DNA of 64,000 nt. It comes from Candidatus Hydrogenedens sp. (GTDB lineage: Bacteria > Hydrogenedentota > Hydrogenedentia > Hydrogenedentales > Hydrogenedentaceae). Location: assembly GCA_035361075.1 (NCBI GenBank), contig DAOSBX010000001.1, positions 110,693 to 174,692 on the forward strand. Direction: 5' to 3'. Below are positions 16,701 through 25,360 of the stretch, in pieces. Under the pieces are notes generated by a model, which was given only the letters and a program-made list of their open reading frames with translations, searched no databases and was not told the origin of the DNA. The translations under genes were made by a program, and so were the position numbers. How positions within the stretch are numbered: the first letter of the stretch is position 1; each line of letters starts with the position of its first letter.

Positions 16701-18522
16701 AGTAATTGATGTTTTAAATATGGATAAGCAGATGGAACATCATAAGAAGGTCTATGGCTATTGGGCTCCGTCCATTTATGCATATGCTCAAATGAAAGTT
16801 TTTGATAGGCTTATTTCTAATGGAGAAGGTATACCACCAGAGGCAGAGGCATTATTAAAATTAATTGACCCATATGAATATTTACCACGGACTGAACATA
16901 TTCCAAAATATATAATAAATTCATCATGTGATGAATTTTTTGTGCCAGATTCAGCTCGGTGGTATTATGACGATTTATTAGGTGAAAAGTATATTAATTA
17001 CATTCCCAATGTCAATCATAGTTTGGGAGGATACTTAAATCTTAATGCAGAGGCACCACAGTATCTTTTAGCTTGGCTGTTGGTTCAAACCCAAAATATT
17101 CAACAGCCTACGTTCACATGGGAACGTGTTAATGAAAATAAACTAAGGGTTAAGGTAGATAGTAATTATATTTCGCAAATAAGAGAGGTTAAATTATGGA
17201 AATGTACAAATCCTGGTGCGAGAGATTATAGAAAATATAAAATTGATGATATAAATGTTCAGTATGAGAGCACAACGTTACAGCCTATTTCGCCTGGGGA
17301 ATATGAGGCAAATGTCTTTACACCTACCTCAGGATGGACTGCCTTCTTTATTCAACTCATTTTTAATAACCCAGCTAAATTCCAGATGGCTATACCAGGA
17401 TTGAATGTCCCACCCCTTGTATATACAACACCGATATTTATAACACCTGATGATTACCCAGAATTTCCATCAGAAATAAGAAGAGATCCAACAACATATC
17501 CTTATCCTTATTTAATTTTAAGAGGTTCGCCTTATGAAATGGGTAAGGATTATGGGCGTTTAATGAGAACCGAAATAATAAATCATGTTAATTATGTGTT
17601 GAATAATTTGTCTCAATTTGGTGTAAATTCAACGATTCTTAATAATGTATGGAATACTCAGAAAAATACCATTGATGAACGAATTAGAGAAGAATTACAA
17701 GGAATATCGGAAGGAGCTGGCATTTCATACGACAGTTTAGGAAAACTACAATTGGTAGAATTGCTAAGCCTATATGGTAGTACAAGAGCATCAGGCTCTC
17801 TTTTATGGTCATTAGCAACTAATATGCCTCAATTTTTTGATATGACCCCAACAATTCAAACATATTCCTTAAATAGACAAATAGTCAGTGGAGGACAGCA
17901 AGATTATCCAGTCGTTGTATTTTATATTCCTGACCAAGGTTTTCCACATGCCCTATTTACTTTTGCAGGAATGGTTGTCAGTAGGGCAGGTGTAAATGCC
18001 GCAGGTATATGTTACGGAGATATACCGATTTCTGGAGAAACAGTAAATGCTCAAGAGAATGCCTTATCTGCATTTCGTAGTGTCCTGTATGATTTAAACA
18101 GGTTAGATACAACAATTGATTGGATTAATACCTCCTCACAAGGTCGAAAACATACATATCTTCTTGGTGATGGTAGATACGAACAAAGAGGAGCAAAATT
18201 ACTAATTGATGGAAATTTAAGAACACTCGTAAGAGATTATGATACAAAGGATAATTACTATCCGTTTGTATTATCAAATGTAGTTTACGAAGGAGATACA
18301 GATAAAAGAGATATCTATAATTATATTAATAATAACTATGGACTGTTTGTTGAAAATGGTTTATATATTTTAACTCAAAAAGGTGCTATTTCAGGTTCTA
18401 ACCTGATGAACTTAATTATTGATGCGACTGCATTTAAAGGTTATGTTGCCTTTGCCAATGGGACTCGGGATGCCTCAACTCAAGCATATATGGTAGTAGA
18501 TTTCCAATCTATATTGCCTTAG
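13765..18522 (+). CDS. Multidomain lipoprotein: BACON-like, seven PKD domains, PhoPQ-type esterase and C45-type domain
   Basis: The 1585-residue protein starts with a lipoprotein signal peptide ending LSGC (Cys25). Residues about 35-130 resemble a BACON domain (VPWLLVEN... ITVDR). Seven PKD repeats follow (about 135-755), each with a W-x-FGD core. Residues about 765-1160 match the PhoPQ-activated pathogenicity-related (PqaA-like) alpha/beta hydrolases, with nucleophile Ser957 in SGGSKRGW, an acid at Asp1056 or Asp1062, and His1085 in VNHS. Residues about 1240-1585 resemble the acyl-coenzyme A:6-aminopenicillanate acyltransferase/C45 family (YEMGKDYGRL, GAGISYDSL). The cysteine expected as its N-terminal nucleophile is absent; Ser1339 or Ser1343 is nearest. 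The start has AGGAGAG eight bases upstream. It is probably an outer-surface hydrolase; the substrate is unknown. Confidence 0.82.
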   Translation: MNMLCRMKCVSSLLVIILMLVLSGCPRNELGGGLVVEPTSIDFGSKETSVNLYVWKTYTSTSIGPIIVESQVPWLLVENCTSSEDGCYSSGPYDRKKIKITVDREKTELGSNVGNLIVRATNAPAVTVLVTLLDLIKVDFDASNKFVSVNESIRFFNQSSVQSGNINKVTWDFGDGTTSESYNPTHFYQKPGNYTVTLTVETENGTEKRVKENFINVASGKLEVDFSASSQIVLLGEDVQFIDRSRSEKETITKRYWEFGDGKTSTDVNPRYRYSKPGIYTVSLTVYTNNQSSTLVKEGFITVQEGVAPVAKFSVSNIKPFVNVPVQFTDLSEPGTAPITEWLWEFGDGNTSDEQSPQYAFSRLGVQQVRLTVKNKFGGSSFTLPVEVIYMPPVADFAAEPLVSYQGENVLFVDLSKKGTERIIKWVWDFGDETTETIQYEPFTHENGNTNHVYTESGVYSVSLTVYTGTSSNNESSVTKESYITIHQPPVPKISVSTRSPLIQKETKFLNRTALGTETDLTYEWDFGDGSPTKITTIKEDVSHVYSEPGVYNVVLKVKTTLDTFVSDPVEVYVDAPPIPDFDYEPKKITIEDFVHFIDMSNSEGTRPIVGWVWSFGDNSEPSTMQNPMHHFSTPGKYKVELYLLFVHSKSGVQLKTAPISKTITVGTATPPVANFRVESPSAIVNSEVKFIDLSIAGTVPIAEWEWDFGDGGTSSEQSPIHKYSEPGLYTVKLKVRTAGGLESEVVKENCVIVGPYAEPLDIFVRERDPEYSWTAPTEYPVSYESGSVTIRLATAYITRMTSQAWRSSDEIYSGRIWKHNLSIFVPERLRTSTGFLFVSGGSINSSPPNEDNRLFFGQLAALTGSVIVYLDNVPNQPIVFMDDYDPEQNKVLKSRTEDDIIAYSYDKFMNEYKAGNYDYHWPLLFAMAKSAVRAMDTTQAILGNIAPVQFIVSGGSKRGWTTWLTGLTDYRVKAIAPLVIDVLNMDKQMEHHKKVYGYWAPSIYAYAQMKVFDRLISNGEGIPPEAEALLKLIDPYEYLPRTEHIPKYIINSSCDEFFVPDSARWYYDDLLGEKYINYIPNVNHSLGGYLNLNAEAPQYLLAWLLVQTQNIQQPTFTWERVNENKLRVKVDSNYISQIREVKLWKCTNPGARDYRKYKIDDINVQYESTTLQPISPGEYEANVFTPTSGWTAFFIQLIFNNPAKFQMAIPGLNVPPLVYTTPIFITPDDYPEFPSEIRRDPTTYPYPYLILRGSPYEMGKDYGRLMRTEIINHVNYVLNNLSQFGVNSTILNNVWNTQKNTIDERIREELQGISEGAGISYDSLGKLQLVELLSLYGSTRASGSLLWSLATNMPQFFDMTPTIQTYSLNRQIVSGGQQDYPVVVFYIPDQGFPHALFTFAGMVVSRAGVNAAGICYGDIPISGETVNAQENALSAFRSVLYDLNRLDTTIDWINTSSQGRKHTYLLGDGRYEQRGAKLLIDGNLRTLVRDYDTKDNYYPFVLSNVVYEGDTDKRDIYNYINNNYGLFVENGLYILTQKGAISGSNLMNLIIDATAFKGYVAFANGTRDASTQAYMVVDFQSILP
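14170..16030 (+). repeat. Seven tandem PKD-domain coding repeats
   Basis: Within the lipoprotein gene seven units of roughly 85-100 codons each encode a PKD beta-sandwich with the core W-x-FGD: TWDFGDG, YWEFGDG, LWEFGDG, VWDFGDE, EWDFGDG, VWSFGDN and EWDFGDG. They are diverged at DNA level, so this is an old protein repeat and not a recent tandem duplication. Such arrays usually act as spacers or for binding to polysaccharide or protein. Confidence 0.85.
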
Positions 18523-18603
18523 TCTAAGATAATCAATATTAGGGTTTTGTAAGTAAAATAATGAACAGTATATTTATTTGTGGAGGATAAGGGTCGTTTA
18601 TTG

Positions 18604-19602
18604 ATGACAGAATTGATGGACAAAATATTGAGAGGTAACGATGAGATTAACTTATTAACCTCTCTTAAAGGTAATATTTTGGTAGTTACTATGGAAGTCC
18701 CATGGCAAGTTTTGCAAAAACAAATAAATTGGTCTCCATCTCAAATAATTTGGGCTCATGAGATGGATTTGCCAGTGATAGAAAAGTTAGAACAGGAACT
18801 TCCTCTATTTGATTGGGTTGTCGGGATTGGGGGTGGTGTAAGTTGTGACCTTGCTAAATATATAGCATGGAAAAAGAGTATTCCATTAATATTGGTACCA
18901 ACAATTGTCTCTGTTGATGCTCCTTTTACACCCTCTATTGCTGTTCGTGAAAATAATGTTGTGAGATATATCGGAAATGTTGTACCAGATAAGATTATTA
19001 TTGATTATAATTTAGTAAAAAGTGCCCCAGATAACTTAAATAGAGCAGGTGTGGCAGATATTTTGAGTATTCATACAGCACTTTGCGATTGGGAATATGC
19101 TCGAAAATACAACAATGAACGATATGATGAACATATTGCACAGGAAGCAGAGAGATGTCTCTATGATGTCGATAGGAATGCCGAAGAAATTTATAAAGTA
19201 AGTCCCAAAGGGATTGATACAATAGTTGATTTATACTGTAAAGAAGTGGAACTCTGCAATACTTTTGGAAATGCAAGACCTGAAGAAGGTTCGGAGCATA
19301 TCGTTGCATATCATGTAGAATATTTAACTAAAAGGCAGTTCTTACATGGTGATTTGGTGGGATTGGGTATCTTTTGTATGAGTAGATTGCAAGAAAATAA
19401 AGTTGAATGGATTACAAAATTGTTAGAAAGATGTGGTGTAAAATATCGAGTTGAGGGTTTATCAAAGGATGAAATATCACAATCATTACTAAGATTAAAA
19501 GAATTTAAGGATAAGACTGGATTATTCTTTAGTGTTATTGATGTAAAAGAAATTAACAATGAATTTGTAAATAATGTATTATATAAAATGAACTTAACAT
19601 AA
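18604..19602 (+). CDS. Glycerol-1-phosphate dehydrogenase-like enzyme (AraM/EgsA family)
   Basis: This 332-residue protein belongs to the iron-containing alcohol dehydrogenase/dehydroquinate synthase-like fold, AraM/EgsA branch. It shows GIGGGVSCDLAKY (nucleotide-binding), VPTIVSVDAPFTP, the metal-site aspartate in RAGVADILS and metal-site histidines in GSEHIVAYH and FLHGDLVGLG. Characterised relatives reduce dihydroxyacetone phosphate to sn-glycerol 1-phosphate with NAD(P)H (archaeal EgsA; Bacillus AraM, which needs nickel). The frame extends to a GTG at 18580, but the ATG at 18604 is preferred, with GGAGG and AAGGG upstream. It lies between the lipoprotein and a rhamnosidase gene 15 bp downstream, so a sugar-phosphate or polyol substrate is also possible. 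Confidence 0.8.
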   Translation: MTELMDKILRGNDEINLLTSLKGNILVVTMEVPWQVLQKQINWSPSQIIWAHEMDLPVIEKLEQELPLFDWVVGIGGGVSCDLAKYIAWKKSIPLILVPTIVSVDAPFTPSIAVRENNVVRYIGNVVPDKIIIDYNLVKSAPDNLNRAGVADILSIHTALCDWEYARKYNNERYDEHIAQEAERCLYDVDRNAEEIYKVSPKGIDTIVDLYCKEVELCNTFGNARPEEGSEHIVAYHVEYLTKRQFLHGDLVGLGIFCMSRLQENKVEWITKLLERCGVKYRVEGLSKDEISQSLLRLKEFKDKTGLFFSVIDVKEINNEFVNNVLYKMNLT

Positions 19603-19617
19603 AAGAAGGAAAGGAAT

Positions 19618-22047
19618 ATGGAAAAGATGATGTGGGTTATCACAATTTTATCGTTTTTACTAATTGGAATGTCAATAGGAACCTGGGCAGATACAGTAGC
19701 CTTTTCAGAAGCAAAGCCTATCTGGCTAAAAAATCGAGCAAAGGAAATGAATGATTTTGCAGGATTTAGAGCGATATTCAATGTTGACGATGTAGAAAAT
19801 GTGTTTTTACGTTGTGCTGGACATGATTTTTATAGGGTTCATGTCAATGGCAAATTTGTATTATATGGTCCCGCAAGAGGTCCACATGGCTTCCATCGTA
19901 TGGATGAAATCAACATTTCTAAATATTTACAAAAAGGCGAAAATATTATAGCCATAGAGGTGATTGTCTACAATGTAAATGGATATGGTATTACAAACCA
20001 GCCAGGTTTTATCCAAGCAGAAGTTGTCCAGGGTAAAAAGGTATTATGTGCTACTGGTTCTGATAAGAATCCTTTTATGGGATTTGATTTAAATTATAAA
20101 TTCAAAAAAGTAGAACGCTATAGTTTTCAAAGAGGATTTACTGAGGCTTATCATTTTACCCCACAATCGTTGATCTGGATAATGAAAAAAGAAAATGCTC
20201 CAACACCTTATGAGGTGGAGATTCAGGAAGATAAAGCACTTATTCCACGAAGAGTTCCTATGCCAAACTTCGAAATAATACCACCCGAAAAGATAATTAT
20301 TGAAGGTAAAGTAAATTTGCAAAAACCTATAGAGAAACCATGGATTAATAGGAGTGTTGAACCCAGAGCGGATTTCCTTGGCTATCCATTTGACCAGCTT
20401 GAATATTCACCTCCAAAAGATTTCCAACAAATGACCATTGAAAAGGGAGAACAGAAAGAACAGACAGCCAACTTCCCTCTTCTTATCAATGCATCAACTT
20501 ATAATATATTTGATTTTGGAAGAAGTATGACAGGTTTTGTCTGTCTAAAAATTAAAGTAGATGAACCTACGAAAGTATTTATCACTTTTGATGAAATGTT
20601 AAGAAATGAAACAGTAGATTGGAAACGATTAGGTTGTCATAATGTTATTGCATTGCATTTGTCCGAAAAGGGTGAATACAACTTTGAATCTATCGAACCA
20701 TACACTTTTAGATATATGCAAGTTTCCAATACAAACACATCAAGTACAATTGTATCAACAGGTATAAGACTTTATGAAAATCCAGAAGCCCAGAAAGCAA
20801 AGTTTGTATGTTCAGATGACAGATTAAACCGAATTTTTGAAGCAGGTAGAGCCACCTTTGCTCAAAATGCTGTAGATATTTTTATGGATTGTCCTCATAG
20901 AGAACGTGCAGGTTGGTTGTGTGACTCATTCTTTACATCGCGGGCAGGTCTTGTTTTGACTGGCAATACATCCGTAGAAAAGAATTTTTTTGAAAACTTT
21001 ATGCTTCCTCCCAAATTCGAGTTTTTGCCAGATGGAATGTTACCTATGTGCTATCCTTCAGACCATAATAATGGGCAATTTATCCCTAATTGGGCTATGT
21101 GGTTTGTTATTCAACTCGGAGAATATGCAAAAAGAAGTAATGATTGGGACCTGGTAAATGCTCTTAAACCTAAAGTGTTAGCATTAGTTAAATTTTTTGA
21201 CGCCTACAAAAATTCAGATGGACTATTAGAAAAATTGCCCAGTTGGGTTTTCGTTGAGTGGTCAAAAGCTAATGATTTCGTTCAGGATGTGAACTATCCA
21301 TCCAATATGTTATTTGCAGGTGTTTTAGACACTGTAGCGGAATTATATAATTTACCAGAGTATAAGCAAGAGGCAGAAAAAATTAGAGAAACTGTTCGCA
21401 AGCAGTCTTTTGATGGGACCTTCTTTGTAGACAATGCTGTTCGTAAAGATGGAAAATTAGAAGTTACGAAAAACCGTACCGAAGTGTGTCAATATTTTGC
21501 TTTCTTTTTCAAAGTTGCTACAAGAGAAACACATCCAGATTTGTGGAATATAATACGAAATGATTTTGGACCTCATAGAAAGGAAAAAGACAAAAATAAA
21601 TATCCAGAAATTTATCTGGCAAATTCATTTATTGGCAATGTCCTCCGTGCAGAATTATTGACAATGAGTGGAGAAGGAGATAAAGTCCTCGATGAATCTG
21701 TAGGCTATCTTGATTATATGGCTCAAAGAACAGGAACCTTATGGGAGAATGTAGACGATGGGGCAAGTCTAAATCATGGCTTTGCTTCACATGTGGTTTA
21801 TATTTATGATAGGGTTGCATTAGGTATTAGTGAATTTGACCCTGTGAATAAGAGAATTAAAGTTGTATTTCGTCCATTATCCTTAAAATACTGTGAGGGA
21901 GAAATCCCTGTCGGTGATAATCAAAGTATAAAAATGAGATGGGAACAAGACGATAACGCCATAAAATACAGATTAAGTGTTCCCCAAGGCTTTACTGTTG
22001 AGGTCGAAAATCTTACATCTAAAAACCTGGTTAAGGAATCTTCATAA
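19618..22047 (+). CDS. Secreted alpha-L-rhamnosidase (GH78)
   Basis: The 809-residue protein has a signal peptide (about residues 1-24), an N-terminal beta-sandwich with the YRVHVNGKFVLYGPARGP block, and an (alpha/alpha)6 barrel. The segment DCPHRERAGWLCD holds Asp424, Glu429 and Asp436, with exactly the spacing of the catalytic Asp567/Glu572/Asp579 group in Bacillus RhaB. The later TLWENVDDGASLNHG block matches the position of the fourth catalytic glutamate. It would release terminal rhamnose from plant glycosides or pectic side chains in the periplasm or outside. AAGGAAAGG precedes the ATG, and it follows the AraM-like gene by 15 bp, suggesting co-transcription. Confidence 0.88.
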   Translation: MEKMMWVITILSFLLIGMSIGTWADTVAFSEAKPIWLKNRAKEMNDFAGFRAIFNVDDVENVFLRCAGHDFYRVHVNGKFVLYGPARGPHGFHRMDEINISKYLQKGENIIAIEVIVYNVNGYGITNQPGFIQAEVVQGKKVLCATGSDKNPFMGFDLNYKFKKVERYSFQRGFTEAYHFTPQSLIWIMKKENAPTPYEVEIQEDKALIPRRVPMPNFEIIPPEKIIIEGKVNLQKPIEKPWINRSVEPRADFLGYPFDQLEYSPPKDFQQMTIEKGEQKEQTANFPLLINASTYNIFDFGRSMTGFVCLKIKVDEPTKVFITFDEMLRNETVDWKRLGCHNVIALHLSEKGEYNFESIEPYTFRYMQVSNTNTSSTIVSTGIRLYENPEAQKAKFVCSDDRLNRIFEAGRATFAQNAVDIFMDCPHRERAGWLCDSFFTSRAGLVLTGNTSVEKNFFENFMLPPKFEFLPDGMLPMCYPSDHNNGQFIPNWAMWFVIQLGEYAKRSNDWDLVNALKPKVLALVKFFDAYKNSDGLLEKLPSWVFVEWSKANDFVQDVNYPSNMLFAGVLDTVAELYNLPEYKQEAEKIRETVRKQSFDGTFFVDNAVRKDGKLEVTKNRTEVCQYFAFFFKVATRETHPDLWNIIRNDFGPHRKEKDKNKYPEIYLANSFIGNVLRAELLTMSGEGDKVLDESVGYLDYMAQRTGTLWENVDDGASLNHGFASHVVYIYDRVALGISEFDPVNKRIKVVFRPLSLKYCEGEIPVGDNQSIKMRWEQDDNAIKYRLSVPQGFTVEVENLTSKNLVKESS

Positions 22048-22068
22048 GTAGTTTAAAACAACACTAAT

Positions 22069-22986
22069 TTAACCAATAAAATATTGAAAATCCCTTTCAA
22101 CAAGGGGTTCGATTTCTTTTCTGTAAATTATAGAATCCTTAACTTCATTTTTATGTTCTTCCCAGAAGGTTTTCCACTCTTCAATAGAATTGAGTTTTTT
22201 ACCATTTAATTCTATTTTCCATAAATTATTTAGGGTTTCTTTGCTTGAATTTACAATTCTCGGTTCAGGATGATTAAGATTTTCTATTAAAACTGGGGTT
22301 ACAGACTTTAATCCAATATGAGCAATTGCATAATTTGTTGTTATACAGACATTGATGTCAGGGTCTACAAGACCACGAATAATTAGATTGTAACTTTCCA
22401 TATCTTTAGCAATTGATAAAAGTTCTATAGATTTTTCTCGAACAGTTGGGGCAGAATCAAAAATTTTTTCCCTTAAAATTTTTATTGTTTTGTCTTTATT
22501 TATCTTAAACAAAATTTCTAAGATATGTGGTGTTGTTGTAGGGGAATAGGAGGGAAGGTAGTATTCCAAATAAGGGAAAATGTCCATAGTTTTTTGAAGT
22601 TCTAACAATCCATTTTTAGCAGTAACACGGTCAATTTCTTCTCCCCATTGTATTCTACTAATTAGTGCCTCAACCTGTGCTCGTTGGTCTTTATTTAATC
22701 CCGTTTTTTCGGTAAGTAATTTGTCTTTTTGTTCCCATTCCTTTTTTGCTTCATCTAAATTTATTTCACCTGTTTTATCGTTTTTTTGTATGTTAGCGAT
22801 TTCGTCCTTTGTATATTTAAATATTTTCTCTCCTACCTGTATTGTATAAATTCCATCAGATGATTCATCAACGATTTTCCCATCAAAAGTGATACCGTTT
22901 TTTAAGGTGAAGGTGTCTGAAAATGTAACAATACAGATAAAAGAAAAAAATACATGCAAAAAAGCAAAAAAGAAACTTTTACCCAT
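22069..22986 (-). CDS. Secreted protein with HEAT-like repeats
   Basis: The 305-residue protein has a signal peptide (residues 1-23), then a small beta domain of the form TLKNGITFDGKIVDE...YTIQVGEKIFKYTKDEIANIQ, a motif common in exported proteins of PVC-type bacteria. A charged helix (about 75-105) and helical repeats resembling HEAT/armadillo units (about 105-280) follow, for example PTVREKSIELLSIAKD and PEPRIVNSSKETLNNL. No catalytic motif is visible. The start has a perfect AGGAGG site. It is the last gene of the minus-strand pilin-like operon, 33 bp after the large pilin-like gene, so a role as periplasmic scaffold for that apparatus is an inference. Confidence 0.7.
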   Translation of the reverse strand: MGKSFFFAFLHVFFSFICIVTFSDTFTLKNGITFDGKIVDESSDGIYTIQVGEKIFKYTKDEIANIQKNDKTGEINLDEAKKEWEQKDKLLTEKTGLNKDQRAQVEALISRIQWGEEIDRVTAKNGLLELQKTMDIFPYLEYYLPSYSPTTTPHILEILFKINKDKTIKILREKIFDSAPTVREKSIELLSIAKDMESYNLIIRGLVDPDINVCITTNYAIAHIGLKSVTPVLIENLNHPEPRIVNSSKETLNNLWKIELNGKKLNSIEEWKTFWEEHKNEVKDSIIYRKEIEPLVERDFQYFIG

Positions 22987-23019
22987 TTTAATCCTCCTAT
23001 AGAGATATTAATTAAAAAA

Positions 23020-25350
23020 TTATTGGAAGTAAAATGCGATTTTTCGATAACTAACAACATTGGGGTCTGTAATTTCAAGGAATCTCCGTACACGTGGGTC
23101 ATAATACATCGTTAAACCAATACCAACGCCATTATCGGCTGGAACAAATACTCCTAAATCTGCTGAGACTATACCGCCACGGACAATCATTTTTCCGTAT
23201 GTGTTGGAGTTGTGTCTTGCTTTACTTCTCACAATACACCAGATAGAATTGTTACTATATAGAAGTCCATCGAATTGGAATGGACGTCCTGAATTCGGAC
23301 GGCTTAATTCATCATTAAACCAAATGTGACGCAAAGTATCTTCACTAATCCAATTCATGTCTGGACTACAATAATGATAAGTAGCACGAGTTAAAATATC
23401 AAGGGGTAAACCTTTTTCTATAAGATAATCTCGTAGCAATTTTACTCCCGATTCATTATACTTTACAGCATGTTCATCAGTCGCATCATAGATATAAATT
23501 TTATCCGGTTGACTTGCTCTTAATCCATAAAATCGAGGGGTATAATTGGGATCTGCTAATGCTTTTTGTAATTCCATTCGGTTAAATAATTTTAATTCTG
23601 ATGTTGTAAAGCTGAATTGTTGCCCTTTTCTCCCGGCAACAATTTGCCCTGCATCTACAGAATCAGGGTCAAAATATCCCCAACGCAGAGTTTCTGTTAC
23701 TTTATTAATTGTTACATTATTTGTTCTGTGGGCATTTCTTGTATCAATACTGTATTGGCTCCACTGAGGAAATTTTTCCGTATTTCTTGCACTATGATTA
23801 ACTCCACGAACAGTTAAATAATCACCAAGCATGATACTTCCCCCAGCAACAAGAGCAAATGCATTAGTTGTTCCATCTTCAGCTTGTCCAAATTCACCAG
23901 GAGCATCTGCATAAGTTACATCTCCAACTACATAAACATTGCCTCGTACTAATAATTGTCCTTCCCCTTTAATCTTGCCAGCAATAATTAAGTCTCCGTT
24001 TACCGCAACAGTCCTTTCTATCTGTATGGGATCTTGTTCTGTACCAATAAGTATAAGATTACCATCGTAAGTTCCTGTAGTTGCAAGACTGTTAATAGCA
24101 GAATTCGAAGCAGTAGGTAATGGATTATTTATGTCTGCAGGTACATATACAGAACCACGAGGAATACCATATGCAACGCCGGAAGTTATCTGTCCCGGTG
24201 GGGGGGCTTCTCCTTCTATTATTGTATTATCAAAATTGACTCTTCCATTTGCAGTATTAAAAACCATTTGAAATTCTTCATCATCAACTATACGATTGTT
24301 ATTATCATCAGGAAATGGAGCCGGAAAATTATTAGGTACAATACCATCTGTTTGAGCTTGATCGTTTGTAGGATAATCCATGTACAAATTTGCAAATTGA
24401 ACGAGATCTCCATTAGGAGTTGTCCCTGCATTTTGTAAATTTGCAGTTATCATATTGCCTGAAGAATCTTGAATAATTTTCCCATTGTCGTTGCTAATAC
24501 GGTATGATTTCAAAGTGGAACTTTGAAGATCCGAAGCAGAAAACTGTGTTCCATCAGGTTTATAAACCCTACCTCTTGTATACAGTGTTCCTGCAACACG
24601 GCTATCTGCTTCTGTTGGTCTTACTAACATGGATTCCAGAGAGGCAACCTTAATACGGTCGAATGTATTATAATTGGCAGGGTCAGAATTTCTGTATAAA
24701 TCTAAAGATTGGAATTCTGCATGACATAGAATACAGCTTATATTATTTGCGAGAACAGCAAATTCTGTGTGAGGACTTGCTTTTCCTCCAATGCTAACGA
24801 CCTGTACAGCTGTCTTGGCAATGCCATTCCGTGTTGCGGTGGATGTTATTGTCAGAAATGAACGAGACAATTCATCGTATCTCGCAATATGAACACTTTC
24901 AATTTGCGATATTTCTCGATTGTTGTTAGGATCTCTTAAAATGATAGGTTGATTAAACAAAGCCCAACCCCGCCGGTCATATCCAGCAGGATAAGTTTCA
25001 AATATTCCATTTCCATTTCCTGTCTCATCAACATCTTTAGTTCCATTAAAATTCAGATCTTCATTTATAGGGATTCCTAAATTGTTATCAAGATAGTAGC
25101 GGTAGGAAGCCCAATTTCTTGTAGTGTTTCCGCTTGTTTCTAAGTAATCATTCCAAAGTCTCTTAAATGCCAGATCTATACCTGCTTGGGTTGCTTCTCT
25201 TAAAATAATATCATCTGCAGAAAAATCGGTTTCTCTTTTATTGTTTACTATCGTCGCTGTTATAACTCCTATAGCGCCCAAGATAATGATAACAGAGATC
25301 GTAGCAAAAATTAAGGCAATACCTGATTCTTTTTTTCTTATAAAACGCAT
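23020..25350 (-). CDS. Large PilX-like pilin-domain protein with CxxCH motif and Ca-binding loops
   Basis: The 776-residue protein starts with a short basic leader and one hydrophobic helix (IALIFATISVIIILGAIGVIT), like PilX-type minor pilins. It continues as a large beta-rich ectodomain, including the stacked turn pattern VNGDLIIAGKIKGEGQLLVRGNVYVVGDV, as in bactofilin or polymer-forming folds. Cys206-Ile-Leu-Cys209-His210 is a c-type heme attachment motif. Two EF-hand-like calcium loops are visible: DLNFNGTKDVDE (98-109) and DDNNNRIVDDEE. Starts and Shine-Dalgarno (AGGAGA) are good. It is co-transcribed with two prepilin genes upstream. A structural or electron-transfer role at the cell surface is possible but unproven. 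Confidence 0.75.
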   Translation of the reverse strand: MRFIRKKESGIALIFATISVIIILGAIGVITATIVNNKRETDFSADDIILREATQAGIDLAFKRLWNDYLETSGNTTRNWASYRYYLDNNLGIPINEDLNFNGTKDVDETGNGNGIFETYPAGYDRRGWALFNQPIILRDPNNNREISQIESVHIARYDELSRSFLTITSTATRNGIAKTAVQVVSIGGKASPHTEFAVLANNISCILCHAEFQSLDLYRNSDPANYNTFDRIKVASLESMLVRPTEADSRVAGTLYTRGRVYKPDGTQFSASDLQSSTLKSYRISNDNGKIIQDSSGNMITANLQNAGTTPNGDLVQFANLYMDYPTNDQAQTDGIVPNNFPAPFPDDNNNRIVDDEEFQMVFNTANGRVNFDNTIIEGEAPPPGQITSGVAYGIPRGSVYVPADINNPLPTASNSAINSLATTGTYDGNLILIGTEQDPIQIERTVAVNGDLIIAGKIKGEGQLLVRGNVYVVGDVTYADAPGEFGQAEDGTTNAFALVAGGSIMLGDYLTVRGVNHSARNTEKFPQWSQYSIDTRNAHRTNNVTINKVTETLRWGYFDPDSVDAGQIVAGRKGQQFSFTTSELKLFNRMELQKALADPNYTPRFYGLRASQPDKIYIYDATDEHAVKYNESGVKLLRDYLIEKGLPLDILTRATYHYCSPDMNWISEDTLRHIWFNDELSRPNSGRPFQFDGLLYSNNSIWCIVRSKARHNSNTYGKMIVRGGIVSADLGVFVPADNGVGIGLTMYYDPRVRRFLEITDPNVVSYRKIAFYFQ

Positions 25351-25360
25351 ACTCTATCTC

